From: Competibacter sp963695105
GTDB lineage: Bacteria; Pseudomonadota; Gammaproteobacteria; Competibacterales; Competibacteraceae
NCBI GenBank assembly: GCA_963695105.1
Contig: CAVOGC010000016.1
Location: forward strand, 58,039 to 122,038
Length of the DNA stretch: 64,000 bases
Reading direction: 5' to 3'
The notes under the pieces were generated by a model. That model did no database searches, was not told the DNA's origin, and worked only from the letters and a program-made list of their open reading frames with translations. The position numbers and the translations under genes were made by a program. Shown in pieces: positions 17,455 through 26,994 of the stretch. Numbering within the stretch: position 1 is the first letter of the stretch; each line of letters begins with the position of its first letter.

Positions 17455-18032
17455 GTGTACCACTCGCTGCTCAGCCGCCAGTCCTCGGAGAGATAGGCGA
17501 TCAACCGTAGCGGCGCCGGCAAGGCATCGAGATCGAGCCGCGCCTGTAATGCGCCTTCATACCGCTCGTCCGGCGCCAGCAGGCCACGATCGAGCAGGGG
17601 GAATTCGTAAATCCGGCCCATGAACCGCAGCGCGGCCGGGCGGGTGGAGAAGTTGCGGCGTTCGCCGCTGTTGAGGTTGCGGACCAGATATTGCCGGCTC
17701 AACGCATGGTATTCGAGGCGGAAGCGTTGCGCCAGCGAATAGACCGTTTCATCCCACACCCACGAGCGCCGCCGCCGCACCTCCATCAGCAGTTCGATGG
17801 TGAGCGGCACCCCGTTTTGCAGGGCGTCCAGCGCCGGATCGCTAAGGCCGTATTCGATCTGGGCGCTCAGACGGTAAACGCCGCCCTCCAGGCGGGTGCT
17901 GGCGCTGATTACGTCGAACCCGGCCGCCCAGGCGCTGGTGGCGACCCCCAGCGACGCCAGCGACGCCAGCAGCGCCAGCAGCGCCAGCAGTCCGGGGCGG
18001 AACCGGGTCTTAATCAGCGCGCCGGCCGACAT
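17442..18032 (-). CDS. DUF4390 domain protein, exported
   Basis: 196 residues from ATG 18032, with a hydrophobic signal (residues about 12-37, ending SAWA-AG). The mature part is the DUF4390 domain: a beta-rich stretch with DALQNGVPLTIELLMEV, DETVYSLAQRFRLEYHALSRQYLVRNLNSGERR and a Trp-rich end. Function unknown. It always tends to sit between rsmB and an NtrY-like kinase, and overlaps both here (19 bp with rsmB, 13 bp with ntrY). It may be the periplasmic partner of the kinase; that is inference from position only. Confidence 0.82.
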   Translation of the reverse strand: MSAGALIKTRFRPGLLALLALLASLASLGVATSAWAAGFDVISASTRLEGGVYRLSAQIEYGLSDPALDALQNGVPLTIELLMEVRRRRSWVWDETVYSLAQRFRLEYHALSRQYLVRNLNSGERRNFSTRPAALRFMGRIYEFPLLDRGLLAPDERYEGALQARLDLDALPAPLRLIAYLSEDWRLSSEWYTWPL

Positions 18033-19342
18033 GCTTCCACCCCTGGAGCCGTGGCCTGCTTGCGCAGCGCGGCGTAATAGAAACCATCCATGCCGCCCTC
18101 GCCCGATAGAATCTGGCGACCGTGCGGCAAGGCGCGACCCCAATCCGCCATGATCGGCTGCTCGCGGGCATCCGGATGGGCGGCGAGAAAAGCCGCCACC
18201 ACCTGTTCGTTTTCCGCGCGAAGCACCGAGCAGGTGACATACAGCAGCCGGCCGCCCGGCCGCAGCAGCGACCACAGCCCGGCCAACAGTGCCTGCTGCT
18301 GCCCGGCCAGCGCGGGAATGTCGCTCTTGCGGCGCAGCAGCTTGATATCGGGATGGCGGCGGATGACCCCGGTCGCCGAACAGGGGGCGTCCAACAGAAT
18401 TCGGTCGTAAAGCGCGCCGTCCCACCAGTCCGCCGGCCGCCGAGCGTCGCCCACGATCAGTCGGGCGCTCAGCCGCAACCGGGTCAAGGTGTCGCGCACT
18501 CGATCCAGCCGGCCGGCGTCGCAATCCAGCGCGGTCAAATCGAGGTCCGGCGCGCATTCCAGCAGATGCCCGGTCTTGCCACCGGGCGCGGCGCAGGCGT
18601 CCAGTACTCGTTGTCCCGGTTGAACCTCCAACAGTGGCGCCGCCAGTTGCGCGCCGGCATCCTGAACCGACACCCAACCCTCGGCGAAGCCCGGCAACGC
18701 CGCCGGATCGGCGGGAGTGGACAGGGTCAGCGCGGTTTCGACCACCGCCGGCCCGGCGGTGTAATCCGCCGCCGCCAGATGCTGCCGGTACGCCTCCCGA
18801 TCGAGTCGAAGACGGTTGATCCGCAGCGTGAAAGGTGGGCGGACATTGTTGGCGGCGACGATGGCCGGCCAATCGTTCGGCCAATCCCACCGCAGCCAGT
18901 CCAACAGCCAGCGTGGATGAGCGGCGCGGGCTTCCGGATCCGCCTCGATCAGCGCCTCCAGTTCCGCGCGTCGGCGCAGGGCGCTTCGCAACACCGCGTT
19001 GACCAGACCCGCCGCCCAGGGTTTGCGCAACGGGCGGACGGCGGCGACGGTTTCGGCCACCGCGGCGTGTTCGGGAACGCGCAAGTGCCACAACTGGTAA
19101 AGGCCGGCCAACAACAGGCCCCGCACCACCTGCTCGTTTGACGCCAGCGGTCGAGTCAGCAATCGATCAAGTAAAAGCTGCAACTGTGGCTGCCAGCGGC
19201 AGACGCCGTAGCACAGCTCCCTCAGCAAGCCACGTTCGCTCAGGCTGGCGCGCTCCAGCGCCGACGGCAGCACCGTGGCCAGCGACTGACCCTCACCCAA
19301 CACCCGACCCAGCGCCTGAGCCGCGATGACGCGGGCGTTCAT
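18014..19342 (-). CDS. rsmB: 16S rRNA (cytosine-967-C5)-methyltransferase
   Basis: Methylates C967 of 16S rRNA in the cytosol using SAM. 442 residues: an N-terminal NusB-like RNA-binding domain (1-140) and a C-terminal Rossmann methyltransferase. Motif I is DACAAPGGKTGHLLE. The catalytic and resolving cysteines appear in LLDAPCSATGVIRRHPDIK and YVTCSVLRAENEQVV. The ATG overlaps the fmt stop (ATGA), so translation is coupled. Confidence 0.95.
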   Translation of the reverse strand: MNARVIAAQALGRVLGEGQSLATVLPSALERASLSERGLLRELCYGVCRWQPQLQLLLDRLLTRPLASNEQVVRGLLLAGLYQLWHLRVPEHAAVAETVAAVRPLRKPWAAGLVNAVLRSALRRRAELEALIEADPEARAAHPRWLLDWLRWDWPNDWPAIVAANNVRPPFTLRINRLRLDREAYRQHLAAADYTAGPAVVETALTLSTPADPAALPGFAEGWVSVQDAGAQLAAPLLEVQPGQRVLDACAAPGGKTGHLLECAPDLDLTALDCDAGRLDRVRDTLTRLRLSARLIVGDARRPADWWDGALYDRILLDAPCSATGVIRRHPDIKLLRRKSDIPALAGQQQALLAGLWSLLRPGGRLLYVTCSVLRAENEQVVAAFLAAHPDAREQPIMADWGRALPHGRQILSGEGGMDGFYYAALRKQATAPGVEACRPAR

Positions 19343-20286
19343 GCCGCGCCCAGCCGCTGGCCGGCCAGTCGGTGGGCGTTCAGAAACGCCGCGGCCGGCA
19401 ATGGCCGGCCGCCGGGCAGTTGCACTTCAGTCAAGCATAGCGCCCCGGAACCGGCCGCAACCACGATACCCGCCGGGTCTTCGCGCAGGACCGTGCCGGG
19501 CGCCGCGGCCACCGACTCCCGCTCGGCCCGCGCCCGCCAGACGCGCAGCGGCTGGCCATCAAGCCAGGTTCGGGCGACGGGATAGGGATTGAACGCCAGC
19601 ACCCGCCGCTCCAGTTCCAGCGCCGGCCGGGACCAGTCCAGTTCGGCCTCGGCCTTGTCCAGCTTGGGCGCGTAGGTGGCGAGAGCGTCGTCCTGCGGTT
19701 CGGCGGCCAGTCGTTCGGCCAGCAGGTCCGGCAGCGCCACCCGCAGCGTTTCGGCGCCCAGCGCGGCCAGCCGGTCGTGCAGCTCGCCACCGGTGGTCCC
19801 GCGGGGGATCGGGCAGGCGGCCCGTGCCAGCACCGGCCCGGTATCCAGGCCGGCTTCCATCCGCATGAGGCAGATGCCGGTCTCGCCGTCGCCGGCCAGC
19901 AGCGCCCGTTGGACCGGCGCCGCGCCGCGCCAGCGCGGCAGCAGAGAGGCATGGATGTTGACGCAACCCAGCCGCGGGATCGCCAGCACCGCCGGTGGCA
20001 GGATCAGGCCGTAGGCGGCCACCACCAGCAAATCCGGCGTCGTGGCCGCCAGTTCGGCCCAAACGGCGGGATCGCGCAAACTGGCCGGCTGGTGAACCGG
20101 AATGCCGGCGGCCCGCGCGCAAGCCTTGACCGGACTGGCGCGCAATTGCCGGCCACGCCCGGCTGGCCGGTCCGGTTGGGTATAGACGGCCACGGGCACA
20201 TGACCGGCATCGATCAGGGCTTGCAGGGCGGGCACCGCGAAATCGGGGGTGCCCGCGAAGATCAGACGTGACGGGGCGACGGTCAT
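19339..20286 (-). CDS. fmt: Methionyl-tRNA formyltransferase
   Basis: Formylates initiator Met-tRNA with 10-formyl-THF. 315 residues, normal length. N-terminal formyltransferase domain with IFAGTPDFAVPALQAL and the HASLLPRWRGAAPVQ catalytic region; the C-terminal OB-like domain starts near residue 205. It sits in the def-fmt-rsmB order and runs directly into rsmB. Confidence 0.96.
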   Translation of the reverse strand: MTVAPSRLIFAGTPDFAVPALQALIDAGHVPVAVYTQPDRPAGRGRQLRASPVKACARAAGIPVHQPASLRDPAVWAELAATTPDLLVVAAYGLILPPAVLAIPRLGCVNIHASLLPRWRGAAPVQRALLAGDGETGICLMRMEAGLDTGPVLARAACPIPRGTTGGELHDRLAALGAETLRVALPDLLAERLAAEPQDDALATYAPKLDKAEAELDWSRPALELERRVLAFNPYPVARTWLDGQPLRVWRARAERESVAAAPGTVLREDPAGIVVAAGSGALCLTEVQLPGGRPLPAAAFLNAHRLAGQRLGAA

Positions 20287-20308
20287 GCGGTATGCGGTTT
20301 GGCGCGGA

Positions 20309-20337
20309 CGCCGCCCGCTTCTGATAAACGGGCGGCG
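20309..20337 (-). other. GC-rich hairpin between def and fmt
   Basis: A 9-bp perfect stem CGCCGCCCG / CGGGCGGCG with an 11-nt loop in the 91-bp def-fmt gap. No T-run follows on the minus strand, so it is not a canonical terminator. It might stabilise or segment the def-fmt transcript. Confidence 0.35.
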
Positions 20338-20377
20338 CCATTTGGCGGGGCGGGCGCGGAGCCGGACACATCCATGC

Positions 20378-20890
20378 TCAGGGCGCGTGCGATTCCAGTC
20401 GGGCCTGTTTCTCCAGCTTCTTGCGGATGCGGTCGCGCTTCAGCGCCGACAGATAATCCACGAACAGCTTGCCGTCCAGATGATCGATCTCGTGCTGGAT
20501 GCAGACCGCCAGCAGGCCGCTGGCTTCGAGTTCGAACGGTTCGCCGTCGCGGTCCAGCGCACTGACCCGGACCCGCTCGGCGCGGCGGACGGTCTCGTAA
20601 TAGCCAGGTACCGACAAACAGCCCTCCTCGGTCTCGCTTTCACCTTCCCGCTCCAGCACGGTCGGGTTGATGAACGCCAGCGGCTGATTCTTCTCCTCGG
20701 AAACATCCATCACCACGATGCGTTTCCGGACGTTGACCTGGGTCGCGGCCAGGCCGATGCCCGGCGCCGCGTACATGGTCTCCAGCATGTCGGCCACCAG
20801 CGCGCGCGCGCCGTCGTCGACGATTTCCACCGGCAGCGCCGGTTTGCGCAGCCGGGAATCGGGATAATGCAGTATGGTCAATCGTGCCAT
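20378..20890 (-). CDS. def: Peptide deformylase
   Basis: Removes the N-formyl group from nascent proteins. 170 residues with all three family motifs: GIGLAATQV (motif 1), EEGCLSVPG (motif 2, metal Cys) and QHEIDHLDG (motif 3, two metal His plus catalytic Glu). It is the first gene of the def-fmt-rsmB-DUF4390-ntrYX-trkA series and is divergent from the LysM lipoprotein gene, with 148 bp between them. Confidence 0.97.
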   Translation of the reverse strand: MARLTILHYPDSRLRKPALPVEIVDDGARALVADMLETMYAAPGIGLAATQVNVRKRIVVMDVSEEKNQPLAFINPTVLEREGESETEEGCLSVPGYYETVRRAERVRVSALDRDGEPFELEASGLLAVCIQHEIDHLDGKLFVDYLSALKRDRIRKKLEKQARLESHAP

Positions 20891-21038
20891 GGTAGCTCCA
20901 CGAATGCTTCGTTCAGTCGACTAACGATCTTTTGCATACGGAAATCATACGAGAAACCCCGGCATGGGGGCTATACTTTAGCGCGATGGGGTGATTCGCT
21001 ACACTCCCGCCCGTTTCTTCGGAGGATGAGCAAGGACC

Positions 21039-22196
21039 ATGAACATCTCGCGTTCCTCGAACGTCACGCGTTCCTCAATGCAGCTTGGGACCGCCCTGTC
21101 GCTGGTGGCGGCGGTCCTGCTCGGGGCGTGCGCCCAAACGCCTTCCCAACCCGAACCCAGCTCCGCCGTCGCCGAACCGCCGCTGATGACGGGATCGGCG
21201 GCGGCGGGAACCGCCGGCGCGGCGCCGGCGCCGGTCGCGCTGCGGCCGGACCACCCTCAAACCTACACCGTGGCCCCCGGCGACACGCTCTGGAAAATCG
21301 CCGGGAGGTTTCTGCAGAGCCCCTGGCAGTGGCGGGAGATCTGGCGGCAAAACCCGCAGCTTCGCAACCCTAACCGGATCTACCCCGGCGATGTACTCCA
21401 GTTCAGTCACGACGCCGACGGCCAGCCCCGGTTGGAAGTCGCTGAACGCGACGAGGTTCCGCTGCTCAAGCTGTCGCCCGAGGTCCGGTTCGAGGAGTTG
21501 AGCCAGCCGATCCCACCGGTGCCACGCGCCGCGATCGAGTCGTTCCTGACCCGCGCCGTGATCCTGAGCGAAGACCAGTGGAAGGGGACGCCCTACATCG
21601 TGGCCGACGACGACAACCAGGTCGTCTACGCCGACCGCGACCGAGTGTACGCTCGCGGTGCTCTTTTCGACCGGCCGCGCTATCAGGTGTTCCGTCCCGG
21701 CGAAGATCTGCGCGAGCCGGGTTCCGGTCGCTATCTGGGCACCGCCGGCGTCTATCTGGGCGAGGCGATCCTGGAACAGGACGCCGATCCGGCCACGTTC
21801 ACGCTGGCCAACACGATCGCTCCGATCCGGACCAGCGACCGGCTGCTGCCAATCGAGGCCGAGCGCGAGCTTTACAGCTTCGAGCCGCATCCGGTCCCGC
21901 CGGACACTCAAGGCTCCATCATCGCCAAGCTCGACACCGACGTCACCCAGATCACCCAGTACAGCAGCGTCATCGTCAACCTGGGCGCTCAGGAAGGCAT
22001 CGAACCCGGCCATGTGCTCGCCATCTACGGCAAGAGCCGGGAAGTCGAGGATCCGGTCTCCGGCGGCAGTGTCAGGCTGCCGGGCGAGCGGGCCGGCTTG
22101 TTGATGATCTACAAGGTCCACGATCTGGTCAGCTACGGATTGGTAATGCAGGCCGAGCGCGCCATCCGCTTGCAGGATTGGGTAACCACCCCCTGA
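21039..22196 (+). CDS. LysM-domain lipoprotein
   Basis: 385 residues. A lipoprotein signal with lipobox L-L-G-A-C (Cys near residue 31) is followed by a low-complexity linker and a LysM domain (about 72-120: YTVAPGDTLWKIAGRFLQ, NRIYPGDVLQF) that binds peptidoglycan. A long C-terminal region lacks a named domain. A gene of this type upstream of dprA is common in gamma- and betaproteobacteria, where it is labelled LysM peptidoglycan-binding protein of unknown role. ATG 21039 has AAGGA only 2 bp before it; the ATG at codon 14 is an alternative. Confidence 0.85.
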   Translation: MNISRSSNVTRSSMQLGTALSLVAAVLLGACAQTPSQPEPSSAVAEPPLMTGSAAAGTAGAAPAPVALRPDHPQTYTVAPGDTLWKIAGRFLQSPWQWREIWRQNPQLRNPNRIYPGDVLQFSHDADGQPRLEVAERDEVPLLKLSPEVRFEELSQPIPPVPRAAIESFLTRAVILSEDQWKGTPYIVADDDNQVVYADRDRVYARGALFDRPRYQVFRPGEDLREPGSGRYLGTAGVYLGEAILEQDADPATFTLANTIAPIRTSDRLLPIEAERELYSFEPHPVPPDTQGSIIAKLDTDVTQITQYSSVIVNLGAQEGIEPGHVLAIYGKSREVEDPVSGGSVRLPGERAGLLMIYKVHDLVSYGLVMQAERAIRLQDWVTTP

Positions 22197-23320
22197 ACCG
22201 CAACGCCACGCCTCCGGCCGCCGAACCGGCCTGGCTGCTGGCGCTGTTGCGGGCGCCGGGCATCGGACCGACCCGTTTTGCCCGGTTGCTGGCGCGCTAT
22301 GGGTCGGCGGCGGCGGTCTTCGCCGCCGACCACGCCGAACTGCGGCAACTGGATCTGCCGGCCGCCGCGCTCGATGCGCTGCGCCAGCCCGACTGGCGGC
22401 GGGTGGAACAGGATTTGGCCTGGCTGGAACGGCCCGGCAATCACCTGCTGCAACTGGACGACCCCCGCTACCCGCCACTGCTGCGGCAAATCGCTTATCC
22501 GCCGCCGCTGCTGTTCGTTCACGGCGACCCCGACTGTCTGCGGGCGCCGCAACTGGCCATCGTCGGCACCCGCGGCCCAACCCCGCTCGGCCGGGAAACC
22601 GCCCACCATTTCGCCGCCTATCTGGCCGGCGCCGGCTTGGCCATCACCAGCGGCCTGGCGCTCGGCATCGACGCCGCCGCCCACCAGGGCGCGCTGGCCG
22701 GCAATGGCGCAACCATCGCGGTGATGGGCACCAGCCTGGACCGGGTTTATCCGGCCAGACACCGGGATCTGGCCCACGCCATCGCCGAGCGAGGCGCGCT
22801 GCTATCGGAACTGCCGGTCGGCACGCCGCCGATCGCCGAGAACTTCCCCCGGCGCAACCGCCTGATCAGCGGGCTGGCGCTGGGCGTGCTGGTGGTGGAA
22901 GCCGCCCTGCGCAGCGGCTCGCTGATCACCGCTCGTCAGGCCCTCGACCAGGGCCGAGAGGTGTTCGCGATCCCCGGCTCGATTCACAACCCGCTGGCCA
23001 AGGGCTGCCATGCACTGATCCGACAGGGCGCGAAGCTGGTGGAAACGGCTTCCGACATTCTGGAAGAACTGGGCTCCCTTGCGGCGTTCGTGGGCGACGG
23101 TTCCGAGCCCCCGGTCCTCGCGCCGCCGGCCGCGGAAGCGCTGGACGAAGACTACCGGCAACTGCTGGCGGCGCTGGGCGATGGATCGCTGGCGGTCGAT
23201 TCGCTGGTGGAACGCTGCGGATTGACGGCGGAAGTGGTTTCCTCCATGCTGTTAATTTTGGAATTGGAAGGTTATGTAGCAGCCGTCCCCGGCGGTTTGT
23301 ACTGCCGCCTGAAAGCCTGA
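22178..23320 (+). CDS. dprA: DNA-processing protein A
   Basis: Loads RecA onto incoming single-stranded DNA during natural transformation. The Rossmann domain shows IVGTRGPTPLGRETA, the Gly-rich TSGLALGIDAAAHQGALAG and NFPRRNRLISGLA; a winged-helix domain ends the protein. No ATG fits. A TTG at 22178 (or CTG at 22193) gives about 380 residues and overlaps the LysM gene, so the start is uncertain. The frame stays open far upstream inside the LysM gene, but that part is not protein-like. It is followed by smg and topA in the usual order. Confidence 0.9.
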   Translation: MGNHPLNRNATPPAAEPAWLLALLRAPGIGPTRFARLLARYGSAAAVFAADHAELRQLDLPAAALDALRQPDWRRVEQDLAWLERPGNHLLQLDDPRYPPLLRQIAYPPPLLFVHGDPDCLRAPQLAIVGTRGPTPLGRETAHHFAAYLAGAGLAITSGLALGIDAAAHQGALAGNGATIAVMGTSLDRVYPARHRDLAHAIAERGALLSELPVGTPPIAENFPRRNRLISGLALGVLVVEAALRSGSLITARQALDQGREVFAIPGSIHNPLAKGCHALIRQGAKLVETASDILEELGSLAAFVGDGSEPPVLAPPAAEALDEDYRQLLAALGDGSLAVDSLVERCGLTAEVVSSMLLILELEGYVAAVPGGLYCRLKA

Positions 23321-23352
23321 AAGCCGGCCGCCCGAACCGACGGCCGCCCGCG

Positions 23353-23379
23353 CCCACGCCGGACGGCGGGGGTTTTTTT
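23353..23379 (+). terminator. Probable intrinsic terminator after dprA
   Basis: CCC-A-CGCCG, loop GA, CGGCG-GGG, then seven T. The stem has one bulged A. It lies between the dprA stop (23320) and smg (23403) and would partly separate dprA from smg-topA. Confidence 0.55.
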
Positions 23380-23402
23380 ATCCTTCCCAGATGAGCGCTG
23401 GA

Positions 23403-23873
23403 ATGAAAGAAAACGTGTTGGACGTGCTGATGTACCTGTTTCAGAATTACATGGACGACGATGCGGATGCCGACCCCGACCGTGAATCCATCCAGACCGA
23501 ACTGCTGGCCGCCGGCTTTCCCTCGCGGGAAATCCAACAGGCGTTCGAATGGCTGGACAGCCTGATCGATCGCCAAGCGATTACCCTGCCGGTCAACCCC
23601 AGTTCCTGCCGCATTTACGTGGCGCCGGAGCTGGCGAAATTGGATGTGGAATGCCAGGGTTTTCTGCTGTTTCTGGAACAAAGCGGCGTTCTCAATTCGG
23701 AAACCCGCGAGCTGGTTATCGATCGGGTCATGGCGCTGGAAGCCGACGACATCGGCCTGCACCAACTCAAGTGGATCATTCTGATGCTGCTGTTCAACCA
23801 ACCCGGTCAGGAAGAAGCCTGCGCCTGGCTGGAAGATCTGGTGCTCGATGGCGTGCCCGGCTACCTTCATTAA
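23403..23873 (+). CDS. smg: Smg family protein (DUF494)
   Basis: 156 residues from ATG 23403; MKENVLDVLMYLFQNYM is the standard start of this family, so the ATG 12 bp earlier is less likely. The protein is helical and acidic, with the conserved late block WIILMLLFNQPGQEEACAWLEDLV. It has no established biochemical function. It is nearly always found between dprA and topA in gammaproteobacteria, as here. Confidence 0.9.
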   Translation: MKENVLDVLMYLFQNYMDDDADADPDRESIQTELLAAGFPSREIQQAFEWLDSLIDRQAITLPVNPSSCRIYVAPELAKLDVECQGFLLFLEQSGVLNSETRELVIDRVMALEADDIGLHQLKWIILMLLFNQPGQEEACAWLEDLVLDGVPGYLH

Positions 23874-24011
23874 GCATTAAGCGTTCGTTAAGTTTTTCCA
23901 TCGCTCGCTTGAATTCCCGCCGCGCCGATCGGTCTCGGGCGGGGCGTCTCCTTCTCGGGCCGGGGCTTGATCCGGCGCCACCTTTACATCAGTCACCCGC
24001 AGTGATCCGTC

Positions 24012-26375
24012 ATGAGTAAGAACTTGGTCATCGTGGAATCGCCGGCCAAGGCGAAAACGATCAAGAAATATCTGGGCAAGGACTTCGAAGTTCTGGCTTC
24101 CTACGGTCATGTGCGCGATCTGGTCCCCAAGGAGGGGGCGGTCGATCCGGAACACGACTTTGCCATGAAATATCAGGTGATCGAGAAAAACCTGCGCCAT
24201 GTCGAGGCCATCGCCAAGGCGGTCGCCAAAGCCGACACGCTGTATCTGGCCACCGACCCGGACCGCGAGGGCGAAGCCATTTCCTGGCACCTGCACGAAA
24301 TCCTCCGGCAGCGCGATCTGCTGTGCGACAAGCCGGTGCAGCGGGTTGTGTTTCACGAAATTACCCAGCGGGCGATTCTGGACGCCATCGCCCACCCCCG
24401 CCACTTGTCGCTGGACCTGGTCAACGCCCAACAGGCCCGCCGGGCGCTGGATTACCTGGTCGGCTTCAACCTGTCGCCGCTGCTGTGGAAGAAAATCCGG
24501 CCCGGCTTGTCGGCCGGTCGGGTGCAGTCGCCGGCTCTGCGGATGGTCGTCGAGCGCGAGGAAGAAATCGAGCGGTTCCAGACCCGGGAGTACTGGACCC
24601 TGGAGGCCGATGCCGCCAAGGCCAGCCAGCCGTTTACCGCCCGCCTGCTTGAGTATGCCGGCGAGAAACTGACCCAGTTCAGCATCGCCGACGGCGATCG
24701 GGCGCTGGTTTTGGAACAAACGCTGTTGGCCGCGGCGCGCGCTCAATTGGCCGAATCCAAAGAACCGGCGGCCGATCCCGCCGCCATCGGCCGGTTGCGG
24801 GTCGCCAAGGTGGAACGCAAGCAGCGCAAGCGCCATCCCGCCGCGCCGTTCACCACCTCGACCCTGCAGCAGGAAGCCTCGCGCAAGATGGGATTCTCCA
24901 CCCAGCGCACCATGCGGGTCGCCCAACAACTGTATGAGGGCATCGATACCGGCGGCGGCGCGGTCGGCTTGATCAGCTACATGCGCACCGATTCGGTCAA
25001 CCTCGCTCAGGACGCGCTCGGCGAGATCCGCGCGCTGATCCTCCAGCGCTACGGCGCGCACAACGTGCCGGCCAGCCCCCGGCTGTTCAAGACCAAGGCC
25101 AAGAACGCTCAGGAGGCGCACGAAGCGATCCGCCCGACCTCGGTCGCGGTCGGGCCGGAAGCGATCCGCGCCCACCTCAACGCCGACCAATACGCGCTGT
25201 ACGAGCTGATTTGGAAGCGCACCGTCGCCTGCCAGATGATCCCGGCCACCCTGGACACGGTCGCGGCGGATCTGGCCTGCGGCGCCGGCAACAGCTTTCG
25301 CGCCACCGGCTCGGTCGTCGCCGACCCCGGCTTCATGGCGGTCTACCGCGAAGGCGTGGACGATCAGGCCGACGAGGTCGAAGGGCGAATGCTGCCGCCA
25401 TTGCGCGCGGGTGAGTGGATCGATCTGTTGGCGCTGCGGTCGGAGCAACACTTCACCGAACCGCCGCCGCGCTTCTCCGAAGCCAGCCTGGTCAAGACGC
25501 TGGAGGAATACGGTATCGGCCGGCCCTCGACCTATGCGGCGATCATCTCCACCCTGCTGGCCCGCGAATACGCGGTGCTGGATAACCGCCGCTTCAAGCC
25601 CACCGACATCGGCCGCATCGTCAACCGTTTTTTGACCCAGCACTTCACCCAATATGTGGATTACGACTTCACTGCCCGGCTGGAGGATGAACTGGACGCG
25701 GTGTCGCGCGGCGAGGAAGACTGGCTGCCGCTGATGCGGGGCTTCTGGGACCCGTTCAAGCAGCGGGTCGCGGAGAAGACGGAAAACGTGTCGCGCCAGG
25801 ACGTGGTGCAAAGCCGCGAGCTGGGCAGCGACCCGAAGACCGGCAAGCCGGTTTCGGTGCGGATGGGCCGATTCGGCCCCTACGCGCAGATCGGCGCCAA
25901 GGACGATGCCGACAAGCCGCGCTTCGCCAGCCTGCGGCCGGAGCAGCGGATGAACGCTCTCACCCTGGATGAAGCGCTGGCGCTGTTTCAACTGCCGCGC
26001 GATCTTGGCGTCACCGCCGACGGCGAGCCGATCCAAGCCAACATCGGCCGGTTCGGACCCTACGTCCGCTACGGCAAAAACTACGTTTCGCTAAAGCAGG
26101 AAGATCCCTACACCGTCAGTCGCGAGCAGGCGCTGGAGTTGATCGCCGCGCACCAACAGGCGGCGGCCAGCAAGGTTCTGCGCGAGTTCCCCGGCGCTCC
26201 CATCCGAATCCTGAACGGCCGGTTCGGACCCTACATCACCGACGGCAAGAAAAACGTCCGTCTGCCCAAGGGCCGCGACCCCGCCAGCCTGGGGCTGGCC
26301 GAGTGCGAAGCGCTGGTGCGCGACGCGCCCGACAAGAAGCCCGTTGCCCGCCGTCGCGCCGCCAAGCTGTCCTGA
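24012..26375 (+). CDS. topA: DNA topoisomerase I
   Basis: Type IA topoisomerase that relaxes negative supercoils. 787 residues. The Toprim domain at the N-terminus has VESPAKAKTIKKYLG and ATDPDREGEAISWH. The catalytic Tyr is in GLISYMRTDSVNL (about residue 323). The C-terminus has repeats of the GRFGPY type (GRFGPYAQIG, GRFGPYVRYG, GRFGPYITDG) instead of the tetracysteine zinc ribbons of E. coli TopA, and the enzyme is shorter than the E. coli one (865). Starts at ATG 24012. Confidence 0.96.
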   Translation: MSKNLVIVESPAKAKTIKKYLGKDFEVLASYGHVRDLVPKEGAVDPEHDFAMKYQVIEKNLRHVEAIAKAVAKADTLYLATDPDREGEAISWHLHEILRQRDLLCDKPVQRVVFHEITQRAILDAIAHPRHLSLDLVNAQQARRALDYLVGFNLSPLLWKKIRPGLSAGRVQSPALRMVVEREEEIERFQTREYWTLEADAAKASQPFTARLLEYAGEKLTQFSIADGDRALVLEQTLLAAARAQLAESKEPAADPAAIGRLRVAKVERKQRKRHPAAPFTTSTLQQEASRKMGFSTQRTMRVAQQLYEGIDTGGGAVGLISYMRTDSVNLAQDALGEIRALILQRYGAHNVPASPRLFKTKAKNAQEAHEAIRPTSVAVGPEAIRAHLNADQYALYELIWKRTVACQMIPATLDTVAADLACGAGNSFRATGSVVADPGFMAVYREGVDDQADEVEGRMLPPLRAGEWIDLLALRSEQHFTEPPPRFSEASLVKTLEEYGIGRPSTYAAIISTLLAREYAVLDNRRFKPTDIGRIVNRFLTQHFTQYVDYDFTARLEDELDAVSRGEEDWLPLMRGFWDPFKQRVAEKTENVSRQDVVQSRELGSDPKTGKPVSVRMGRFGPYAQIGAKDDADKPRFASLRPEQRMNALTLDEALALFQLPRDLGVTADGEPIQANIGRFGPYVRYGKNYVSLKQEDPYTVSREQALELIAAHQQAAASKVLREFPGAPIRILNGRFGPYITDGKKNVRLPKGRDPASLGLAECEALVRDAPDKKPVARRRAAKLS

Positions 26376-26381
26376 TCTGGA

Positions 26382-26948
26382 GTGTCCGTCATCAACCCGC
26401 TACGCTTGCGCGCCGCCGCCCGCGCGGTTCGGTCCGGCGGCCTGATTGCCTACCCCACCGAGGCGGTGTACGGGCTCGGCTGCGATCCCCGCAACGAACG
26501 GGCAGTGCGGCGGTTGCTCGCGCTCAAGCGCCGGTCGGCGCGGAAGGGTCTGATCCTGATCGCGGCCGATTTTGGCCAGCTCGCCCCTTTTCTGCGGCCC
26601 CTGACCCCGGCCGATCTGGGGCGGCTACACGCGACCTGGCCCGGACCCCATACCTGGCTGGTTCCCGCCCGGAGCGATACGCCACGCTGGCTGCGGGGCC
26701 GGCACGATACCCTGGCGGTGCGGGTGACCGCCCATCCACTGGCGGCGGCGTTGTGTCGAGCTTGCGGTCATCCGCTGGTGTCCACCAGCGCCAACCTTAG
26801 CGGCCGTCCTCCGGCTCGTACCGCGCTGGCGGCGCGCCGACAACTGGGGCGGCTTCTCGATGCGCTGCTGCCTGGCCCAACCGGCGGCGCGGCCAAGCCG
26901 ACCACCATCCGGAGCTTGCGGACCGATCGAGTGGTGCGCGGCGGTTGA
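26382..26948 (+). CDS. tsaC: Threonylcarbamoyl-AMP synthase (Sua5/YrdC family)
   Basis: Makes threonylcarbamoyl-AMP for the t6A37 modification of ANN-decoding tRNAs. 188 residues with GGLIAYPTEAVYGLGCDP, a Lys/Arg-rich LALKRRSARKGLILI and the late HPLVSTSANLSG motif. The GTG at 26382 lies 6 bp after the topA stop but its GGAG site is too close, so the start is not certain. The single-domain form matches TsaC rather than longer Sua5. Confidence 0.9.
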   Translation: MSVINPLRLRAAARAVRSGGLIAYPTEAVYGLGCDPRNERAVRRLLALKRRSARKGLILIAADFGQLAPFLRPLTPADLGRLHATWPGPHTWLVPARSDTPRWLRGRHDTLAVRVTAHPLAAALCRACGHPLVSTSANLSGRPPARTALAARRQLGRLLDALLPGPTGGAAKPTTIRSLRTDRVVRGG

Positions 26949-26994
26949 GAGGCGTATTTGTATAGCCTCCTGGGCGCTGAGCCTTTGGGAAAAA

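Noticed and set aside
17442..19091. 549-codon frame that runs from inside rsmB through DUF4390
   Set aside because: Only the last 196 codons (from 18032) are protein-like; the rest is rsmB in the wrong frame.
23877..26036. 719-codon open frame on the minus strand opposite topA
   Set aside because: Composition is a mirror of the topA codons, no recognisable domain, and topA motifs on the plus strand are complete.
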